The notes beneath the pieces were generated by a model. That model made no database searches, had not been told where the DNA came from, and saw only the letters and a program-made list of their open reading frames with translations. A stretch of DNA of 64,000 nt from Nematostella vectensis. Taxonomy: Eukaryota > Cnidaria > Anthozoa > Actiniaria > Edwardsiidae. The DNA lies in the NCBI RefSeq assembly GCF_932526225.1, contig NC_064042.1:8528540-8592539 (forward strand). Direction: 5' to 3'. Positions within the stretch are counted from its first letter, which is position 1; each line of letters opens with the position of its first letter. A program made the translations under genes and the position numbers. Positions 1 to 10,400 of the stretch are shown in pieces.

Positions 1-837
1 ATATATTTTCATTTTGGAAAATATTATCATTTGTAGACTATTTAGTAGCAATGCAATTGAACAGTTTATTTTTAGTCGGATTTGAAATTTCACAGTGATC
101 AAAGTTTATTCAGTTCGATAATTTAATGTATATCTACTTTGCATCGTTCCTTTTGCGACAAAAAAAGATTTGTCATACCAGATGGACCTAGGTCCGCCAT
201 GTCAGCTGCTATTTGTGATCCTAGCACAATACCAAGTGTTAGAATGCATCCATTTCCATCGGCTAACTCGTGGAAGCCAGTAAAAACTTCGATTGAATTT
301 TAAAAATTAAGTATAAAAGTATGTTTTGAGATGAATATTTCGAGATTACATAACATGATCTTCAAATATTAAGCAAAAAGAAAGGTTTGGGTCATTAGGG
401 CTTTTTAAAGGCCTTCAGTGAGTTTTTTTTGTTGAATTTTATAAACGACTTTTGCACGTCTTTTTGTGTCAATGTATTTGCCCATGTACAGATGTATAAC
501 CATTTTCATACAAGGTAAGATATTATGTGTTAATGTTGATGCCTATTAGATGGCAAAGAATCGTTAGGGTATAGAAATAGGCGTTCGTTTGAATAAAAAA
601 CACAACAAGCACAGCAAGAGTCAGAATAATATAAAATAGGCTAACTTAATATTTATCCTCGTTCAACGTCTTTGTCTCGCAAAGTAATCAAAGAAGACAC
701 TTCTTTTATTTGTTCTCTGAAAGGCGTTGACATCGAGCCTTCAACAGACGAATTAGAGATCCAGAATTGCTCGAGCAGAACTTCTGTATGGATATAAAGC
801 CGGTAAGGTCTTCTTAGTAGCATGCTCAGGCCAGACG
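1..837. other. 3' flank of the Ig-FN3-ZP gene, no gene seen
   Basis: AT-rich sequence downstream of the minus-strand receptor stop codon. It presumably holds that gene's 3' UTR. I see no supported coding region; the short open frame near 653-841 overlaps the receptor's end in another frame and has no recognisable content. Confidence 0.5.
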
Positions 838-1043
838 TCAAAGAGAGACAGTTTCGTGGAGCTCCATCTCGTCGTTGTCAGTAGCAACGATCACGTGATT
901 TCCGCCACTGTATGTCATTATCAGGTATCGCCGTAGCATGTAGCCAATGGAAACAAAGATGAGTCCGCTGACCAGTAGTGTACCGAAAACGATGCTTAGC
1001 ACGTATGTGATACTGCCGCCGGGCGCGCGGTGCTTGTCGGGTG
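838..1043 (-). CDS. Exon 12: TM segment and cytoplasmic tail
   Basis: The acceptor follows a T-rich tract (ATTCCAG). The exon encodes a short Pro/Gly linker, a hydrophobic helix (SITYVLSIVFGTLLVSGLIF and on), a basic stop-transfer stretch with MLRRY, and a roughly 30-residue acidic tail ending ELHETVSL. The TGA stop is at 840-838. Entry phase 1 fits the exon 11 donor at 2420. Confidence 0.85.
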
Positions 1044-4000
1044 CTGGAATAAAAAAATATGGTTAGAAAAACACTTAGCTAAGAAGCATTTTTAGTCGAA
1101 GCCCCCTTCTCACACACTTGGCCACCCGTGGAAGCACGGGTGGCCAAGTGTGTTAGCGCGTCGGCCTCTCACCGCTGTGGCCAAGGTTCGAATCCTGGCT
1201 CAAACTGGGGATTTTTTCCGGGTTCCTGCCTTGGTTCGAATTTGTGTCACAAGTGAGTTGAAGTTATTCTCCCGTGTTTCCAGTCTTCTCGGATAAGGAC
1301 ACTAAACCGGAGGTCCCGTCTCTTCAAGCTGCACTACATTAACCTGAACCGAAGGGACGTAAAAGAACCACTGGGGACGCAATAAACCCTCTGGCAGTGA
1401 CCACCCCCAGTGACAGTGCTTACAATGCTTACTAACAATACACTCAAGGGGGTACTTGATTTAGAGCCTAGCTCTGTTGTGCCTTCCGCACCAGTATAAC
1501 TGGTGAAATAGAATAGATACCCCTTTCCGTATGGTTCTTACCCTAATTGTTTCAGTAGTGTCTCCCACCCATACAGGATAAAACTATGTACTAACTCCCT
1601 CCCAACCCCCTAACCCCCACCCCTGACAGGCATCAGCATATACCTCCTTCCCCCTTCTTCTCCTAATGATTGTTCAAATAGTATCTAACCCAATATGTCA
1701 ACACTATGTCACGCCATAGCATATACCCCACTTCCAATCCTCGATGGTCCTCACCTGATAATTGTTTTTGTCGCGTCTCCAACCCAACAGGTCCTAGGGC
1801 AAGACTAGGTAGTCCCCCACACGCCATAGCATATACCCCATTTCCAATCCTCTATGGTCCTCACCTGATAATTGTTTTTGTCGCGTCTCCACCCCAAAAG
1901 GTCCTAGGGCAACACTATGTAGTCCCCCCACACGCCATAGCATATACCCCACTTCCAATCCTCTATGGTCCTCACCTGATAATTGTTTTTGTCGCGTCTC
2001 CACCCCAAAAGGTCCTAGGGCAACACTATGTAGTCCCCCCACACGCCATAGCATATACCCCACTTTCAATCCTCTATGGTCCTCACCTGATAATTGTTTT
2101 TGTCGCGTCTCCACCCCAACAGGTCCTAGGGCAACACTATGTAGTCCCCCCACACGCCATAGCATATACCCCACTTTCAATCCTCTATGGTCCTCACCTG
2201 ATAATTGTTTTTGTCGCGTCTCCACCCCAACAGGTCCTAGGGCAACACTATGTAGTCCCCCCACACGCCATAGCATATACCCCATTTCCAATCCTCTATG
2301 GTCCTCACCTGATAATTGTTTTTGTCGCGTCTCCACCCCAACAGGTCCTAGGGTGACACTATGTAGTCCCCCCACACGCCATAGCATATACCCCACTTTC
2401 AATCCTCTATGGTCCTCACCTGATAATTGTTTTTGTCGCGTCTCCACCCCAACAGGTCCTAGGGTGACACTATGTACCACAGACCGGGCCGCCACACCCT
2501 CCCCCTGCCCTCTCCTCCGTCTCCTCTCGCTAGCTTGACATCCTTGGTGACAGCGGGACTGCGGATCATCCTTATGACACACGAGGACGCGGCAGTGAAG
2601 GTAGATAGTCTTTGACTTTGCGTTACGGAATTTGAATGGCGCCATCTCGAAGCGCTGTGCTCGCGACGCCATGGAGTTGAATTTGACTGTGTCATCAATC
2701 GCGCAACTACAAGAAAAACACACAACCCTATCAAGACAATGTCACACGAGGCAATTTTTCAAGCAACTTGCAATGCAACGATGACGAATAAAAAATTGCA
2801 GATTGCAGAAACATAATACACAGGGAAATTTTTCTTTAAATGTCGCTAAAAATATAAACAAATTTTACTTGCAACTTGCAATGCAACAAAAAAAATACAC
2901 CACAAAATATGCTTCGCGGAACATCATTGCCTTTAGTAAAATCAGCATCCATACCCAAATGCGACCATCTTCATTATTCCCCCCCCCCCCAAAAAAAAAA
3001 AAAAAAAAACGCCGTTACCAACAACACCGAGCAAGAAATAACCCCATCACGCCTTGCCCTTCGAATACATACAAACTGGAATCCTTGACGATCACTGGGG
3101 GCTTGGTTAAACTCTTCCATGCTCCTCGATACATGACTTATTGTATCTGTCTTCACATACACATTCTAACAAACCACCACCACCACATATATCGTCAAGA
3201 TGAACTACTACCTCAACAGATAAACACGCCGGCATTACTCCTGCTCGAAGGACAAGTACGTACTAAGTTGAATCGTTGAACACACTTATATGCTAAAGTT
3301 AGATTTTACAAAAATACATTACCGTCGCCTTGCCACCACAACATCACCAAGATCTCCCCCCTCCTCACTTCCATTGTTGCCTCGCCTTGCAAATAAACAG
3401 GTATACTTCGCCCTAGGGCGTGTACGTTAGAGCCTACTAGAACACTAGAGCCACAACACAGATTAACACCATTCCGATTATACTTATGCCACCACAGCAA
3501 CATTCCCATCCCCCTCTCGCAACCTTCGCCCTACCCCTTATCTATAAACGAGTACTGCGTAGGGTCGTTGGGATCTACGGAGGGCGTGGCGACACACTGG
3601 TACGCTAGAGCCACGAGGTTCTTGTCGCTCGCGAGTAGCTTGGTCTGCGCGTACAGCCTCTCGGAGGTTGGGTTCACATTCACGGGGTACTCAGAGACAT
3701 CGAAGGGTTTTTTGTACTGTGAGGAGCGGAACAGATCCATCTCAAATGAGAAGTTACCGAACCCCTCTGGAAGACAAGAAATCCAATGTGTAAGAGCCTC
3801 ATTTTTTAACTATCGCGTGACATTCTATCTATTATCGTGACTTATTTTCTTTGCGTGACATACCTTCGACTACCGTGACCCTTTTGCGTGGCTGGAAGCT
3901 CGGTACGCCGATGGTACGCTTCTTGTAGAAAGTACAGCTGAAGGGAAACTCCACGATGTGCATTCTGCTCCTCGAGCTCACCACTTGGGCCGTCACACTG

Positions 4001-7000
4001 GATAAAACGGACACGCTATGAGACGTGATGCAATATACTTTAGCAAAAAACCTGTGTTTACAGGGCAGCCCTCACACTGACGGACACGGATTAGAGCCGC
4101 ATTGTCACCAGTTCACTTCCGGAGGTCCGACGGAAACCTCAACCGTTAAAAGACAGAATCTATTAGAATCCGAGATATTTTACATGCCATCCGCTCTCAA
4201 TTATCAATCACATCCTTGAAGAAACTTGCAATATACACACTGCTTTCAATATTTTGAAATATTTTTCGCGTTTTCCGTTAAAAATCATCGGAGATCGTAA
4301 CGTAATCGACCGGAAGTAAACTGGTGACAATGCGGCTTTAAGCTGTGATGCAATACAATGTAGCGAACAACCTGTGTTTACAGGGCAGCCCTCACACTGA
4401 CGGACACGGATTAAGGTGGGATGCAATACAATGTAGCGAAAAACCTGTGTTTACAAGGCAGCCCTCACACTGGATTAAATGGACACGAAATGGGGTGTAA
4501 TGCGGAATTGGGTGTACAAGAAAAAAATAAATACAGGATGGTCTTCACGTTGGATAAAGCAAATTGGCAAAGCACTTTTATATTTAGAACAGTCTTTGCA
4601 CTGGAGACAGGGGAGACGTTAAATGAAAACATTTTGCGAAGAAACCCTAATATGCAAGACAACTGTTACACTGGATATAACGGCCACGAAATGAGGCGTC
4701 ACATAAAGCATAATTGACACGTGATTGACCGCGCCCTATTACCTGTTATAATAAGTAACGGACATGTTCCTGTGCTTGGCGGTGGTGCCACACCCATCCA
4801 GTCTGGTTACCATGGTGACGTGGGAGCTTGACTTCTGGTAAGGTCCGCACGACTCGTTTCTCAACCGGAAGGAGTTGTGGTCGAGATCAGGAAAGTGATG
4901 AAGGGCGAGGTCGATTCGGATCAGGAGGGAGGAACAGTTCACTGTCATATCGAACACTACCTCGGGGTCGGGGGGAGGAACTATGGGAGCTAGAACACAA
5001 AAAGCGTAAAGGCGTGTTATTGTATATGGGTACTAGAATAGGATAAGCGTAATCATATATGGGTACTAGAATAGGATAAGCAAGAGACAACAAGAGACAA
5101 AGAGGTTACGACTACCTTTTGTGGCATTAAATGCGTGTGGAAAATGCTTTAACAATATAATTGACCCATTTTATTGAATTGATTAAATTTCAAGGTGATT
5201 CAAGTAGATTTTGTTCGCCATTCAAATGTTCATCTTATTTGCATAGATAATTTCGCATCAGTAAAAACAACTCACACAACTCGAACCCTGGAGCTTCAAA
5301 AAGAGTACGGCATAATACATGCACATTGTAATACTCACGGCTCGTGGTGGGTGGAGGGGGTGAGATGGCAACCTCACTAACGCTGAAGTCCTTCTCCCCT
5401 GGTTTACTCCGACCACGCCTATTGACAGCGATGACTCGAAATTTGTACCTCTCTCCCCTAGAGAGGCCTGTGATGTTATGTTGCATCCCCCGGATTCCCT
5501 TCGTAGAGAGCCAATGAGATGTCCCCCCGTCTCCATCAAGCTTGGTGTATTCCACTACGTATTTCATATCAGGGTCGCCTCCCCGGTCAGGGGGACCCTC
5601 CCACGTTAGTACAAAGTTTGTGGAGTCCAGGTTTGTCTCCTTGTTGGTAATAGTGATCTTACCACTAGGGGGGCCTGATGACGTAATAAAAGCCCTTAAA
5701 AACATGACATGACGCTTCAAATAAGCCTATTTCACATCTAATAAGGAGGAAAATTTCTCTAAGTACTTAGTGAGTAATAGCAAACGAAATATCAAATGCG
5801 ACTTCTATTAAATTGATGCGACTTTTTGTAAAGTGTCATTGAAATTTGAGCTATTCATCCCTAAGCCCATACAAAGCGCAAGGATGATCAAGGAAAAAAT
5901 ATCTGGGTATGTGCATTTCGGTCTCACGTTATTTGTGTTTTGAAAATCATTCTGGAATACAAGGAACCGATGGCCATTGTAGGAAATAATGTCTTCCTTC
6001 TCTATCTAGAATTGCGTATTTTCCAGGTTTTTCCGTCGTGTCATCAATGCCACCATTTAATGTTTACACGCAATACCTATTCACACAAAGCATTTATTAC
6101 CAATTGTGTAATTCAAGCAAACAATAGATATATCTCTAATCAAATAACATGAGTGAAGTATCAGACTTCAACCATTTATTGTTACAGGCGGATGGCAGAG
6201 CTGATAACTAAGCTTTTTCTTCGGCTACGCAAGGTCGCGGCACAGACTCTATCCTTCCTCTGAACTTTTCCAAAACTCCATCTATGATATGTTGGCCACA
6301 GCAAAGCGCTTGTCTAATGTAAGGCGCTGTGAGGCTGGGCTTTGATCTGTTCAATACTTACAGACATCCGAGGTAAGGTTGCGTCTCACCCACTCCCCCT
6401 TGCTCGCTTCGTTCTCCCCCCTGATTCTGAGCTCGTACACAGTACTTGGTGTGACGATGCCGCCATTAAAAGTGAAGCGCCGGTTTTTGTTTCTCAGCAG
6501 AGCGCTGTCAATTACTAGGTTGCCACGGAGAAGCTCCACCTCATACATAAATATGGGGAGTCCACCGTCGAACAGGGGCGAGTCCCACGTGACAGAGATG
6601 TATCCACAATGCACCACAGTCGAGATGTTGGTCGGAGAGTCGGGACCACCTTTGAGACGATATTAGGAAGTTAAGAAGAACAAGAAAAAGTAGAAGAAAA
6701 AAAAAAGAAAAACAAGATGGAAAAGAGGAACTAGAAAAAGAAAATGAAGAAGAAAGAAAAAGAAAGAAAAAAAAGAAAAAGACGAAGAATAAAGATTAAA
6801 CAGGAAGAAGAAGAAAGTCAAGGAGGAGAAGAGGGAAAACGTTTGATAGAAGTAGAAGAGAAACAACAACAGCAATTGTTTAAATAGGCGTAAATTGTGT
6901 TAAACAGCCTCTACCAGCCGTTATTTTGGCATCCTAGCAAAGTAGCAAGTGTGAAAAAGCATCCAATTCCATCAGCTGATTTGGGAAAGCCAATGCGATA

Positions 7001-7436
7001 TTTTGGATTGAATTTTGTTTTTAGAGGGTTATTTAAAGATTTAAGCACATTATGTGTCTCCGATATTAAATAAAAGCAGTAACAAAGGTGTGGCTGACAA
7101 GGGATTTTTAACAAAAGCTAAAGCCACTGTCTCGGGCACCTGCTTGCTTGAGCTGAACGATGTGGGTCGCGTTCCCAAGCTCGTTACTAGCGCGGCACTC
7201 GTAGTCGCCGAAGTCTTCGTCACTAGTAACCGTGACATGTCCCGTAATGGTGCGGTCCTTCACTTTCGTGTTCTGAAACAAAGCAACGAGCCAGATTCAA
7301 ACACCCGATTGGAACCTTGAGACTTGCAAGGGAAGTAGCTCTCAGCACTGAGCTAATGGGCATAAACAAAATCTTGAAAAGCGTGTTTTTTAGTTGAGCC
7401 CCTACATAATGGGAATCTACGTGACTGTCAGAAGCA

Positions 7437-7467
<31 letters not shown>

Positions 7468-10400
7468 CACAAACCGAAACAGCAATAATTAAAGGACATG
7501 TTTCTAAATAAATGAAACCTCTATAAAACGGGGATTTCAAGGAGTTGTTGAAATCATGTGTTGCCAATGTAGGGTACCAAGAGACTGTTACAAGGATCTA
7601 TTGACAATGGGCGTGTCCAGGAGGGGGTCCGGACTCCATCCTGCTCATGTGAGGGGATAAGTTTGACTCCGGTTGAAACCTTGCTTGGTAGTTAAAGCCG
7701 CATTGTATGTCACCAGTTTACTTCCGGAGGTCCGACGGAGACCTCAACCGTTAAAAGACAAAAGAATCTATTAAAATCCGAGATATTAAACAGGCCATCC
7801 GCTCTAAATTATCAATCACATCCTCAAAGAAACTTCCAATAAACACAATGCTTTCAATATTTTGAAATATTTTTTGCGTTTGCCATCAAAAATCATCGGA
7901 GATTGTTACGTTATCGACCGGAAGTAAACTGGTGACAATGCGGCTTTAAGTACATAGTTAATTTTATTTTTGCATGTGGATAGAAAGAAGTTCTTAGATG
8001 GATCTAGTGACCTATTACCAGAGCTGAGGATGCTGATTTGAGCTTTGGACCGTGAATTGCTCTGGACCCCCACCTCCGATTTTCTCTTGACCCGCCTCGG
8101 ACTTTATGACGAGCAGCTTCGCGATCATGATTAGTTAACGCGGAAAAATATAACTTACATTAATTGGTCGTAAATCGTAGAGCAGTGAATACCTTCAATA
8201 CTGCTCCACTTCTATGCATGGACATCTTAGGGATGGGGTAGCCCCAGAATGTGCATTCGAACTTGTCTCCGCGCAGATTCCCAATGTACGAGTAGACCAC
8301 AGTACTGGATCTGGACAGGTCGACACGAGGAGGTCCTGGGTATGACAGAACAGATGAATATAGTGACAAGGGAAGTCCATGGATTCCTCGGTTTGATCTC
8401 TTCTCTTCTACCTCGTTATTCTTCCAGCATACCCCATGTCACCTCCCACTAATATCGAGTCTATCCTTACTCTATTTAACATTCTCGCTCGCTATTGACA
8501 GCCTATCTTTCATTCACCTTCCTTCGCTATCATGCCCTCTCTTTTCCTTTGTTTTTCTTCAAAGTTATTCATTCTACCCAAGTAATAGCCTGTACCCCCT
8601 ACGATTCGAATCCCTCCATACACAATATCCAAAACATCCTAAACACACCGACCTGTACTTATCATAAACTCAGAACTCGTTCTTGTTTTCCGTGAATTTC
8701 CATCTAATTATAGGTTATTTTTCACGGTTGGTGAGCGCGTACGATTTTTTTTTCACGAGTTATGTAAAACAAACGAACGAACAAGCGCAGGGAGAGGGTT
8801 TGTTTTACACAACAAGTGAATAAAAATCGTAAAAGCGAAAAAGGACTATTTAGAAAGTCTTGAAACGAAAAAGGATTATGTAGAATGTCTTAAAACAAGA
8901 ATACAAAGGGAAAAACCGAGCGAGATGTAAGGCTGTAAAACGCTATCTAACATCACAGTCTCGTACGTGACATTAGCGAGACAGATTCATTTCAATGTAA
9001 GTTTCTGTCTGTCTTCAACTGAACCGTCGGTCGAACAGCCAAGTCTAATAAAATATTATGTAAGCTTATTTTTAAATTTTCAGTATGTATATTATAAATA
9101 AAATACAGCCTGGAAAGTGCTTTGTACAACTTTTATTCACTTGTTTTTTTGTATCAAAAGAACTTTCAGTTTTTATTCACTCGTTGTTTTGTATCAAAAG
9201 ATCATTCAGATATAAAGCATTTCATTTTTCATGTTACTTTTGTTCTTGAGCTCCATTGAGCGAGAAAATGAAATTTTACTGTGAAAATTGAATACAAAGC
9301 GTTCAAAATGGAAGACAATAGATTTGCCACTCTCAATGAGTAAACTGAGACACATCAAGGAGTTTCGAGCGATTCGTCGAACAAACGAAACGATTTTGCT
9401 CACAAGTGAAAATAATGATATAGCCAATCAGAACGTCGATACGGCGTTTTTCACTAACGGAAAAAATCGTACGACCATTCAGCTGGCTTCTCTAGCGCGA
9501 AGAGACTAGTTTTATCACAATAGTTTTTGGCGCGTAAATCTCGGTATGTATATAATAATTCGACGACTCGCTGGAAACTCCTTGATGTGTCTCAGTTCTC
9601 ACTCCCACCTTACAACCGCCCTACAGCCGACCCATTCATCCACCGCTCCCATTCACCCACCGCTCAAACTGCATACTTGTTCTCGCCACAAGCTTATACT
9701 CTAAAATCCTTTCCCTGATTCCTGGGCCTTCTCATTGCGCCAAGCTCTGTAAGCCTACCCAAGCAGTGGCATCTGTCGGTATCTCTCACCCGTCACGGTA
9801 CACTCCACCCTTGTCCCCCCTGCAAAATTGTATACTAACCATACACAAGCATTCCCCTTTCATACAAACTTGTATACTCACCATACACAAGCAATTCTAT
9901 GTTCTTTTGCCATTTCCTAGGTCCAACCCACTTCTTCAAGTTCGGTTATCCTACATGAGCAATGGCCCAACAAATTTCCTTGTCCCTTCTCTCTCCCCCT
10001 GCATACTTGCACACTCACCATACACAAGAATTCCCTTCCCCTCTATGTTCTTCTGCTCTTCCCTATATGCCTTCCCACTTCGTCAAGTTAGGTAATCGTA
10101 AATGAGCAGTTGCTAGCTTTTCTTCCCCCTTCCCTACAAAGTTGTATACTCACCATACACAAGCACTTCTATGTTTTTCTGCTCTTCCCTATATGCCTTC
10201 CCGCTTCGTCAAGTTACGTAATAGTAAATGAGCAGTTGCTAGCTTTTCTTCCCCCTTCCCTACAAACTTGTATACTCACCATACACAAGCACTTCTATGT
10301 TTTTCTGCTCTTCCCTGGGCCTGCCCACTTCGTCAAGCTGGGTAATCCTACACGTGTAGTTCCCGCTGTCTGATTCTTGCACGTTGGATATAAGCAAGGA

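Noticed and set aside
1137-1210. Functional tRNA gene
   Set aside because: A and B boxes are present, but the acceptor stem does not close and the sequence runs on into a SINE body.
2803-3279. 158-codon plus-strand ORF
   Set aside because: Crosses poly-C and poly-A runs inside a receptor intron and has no motif or coding bias.
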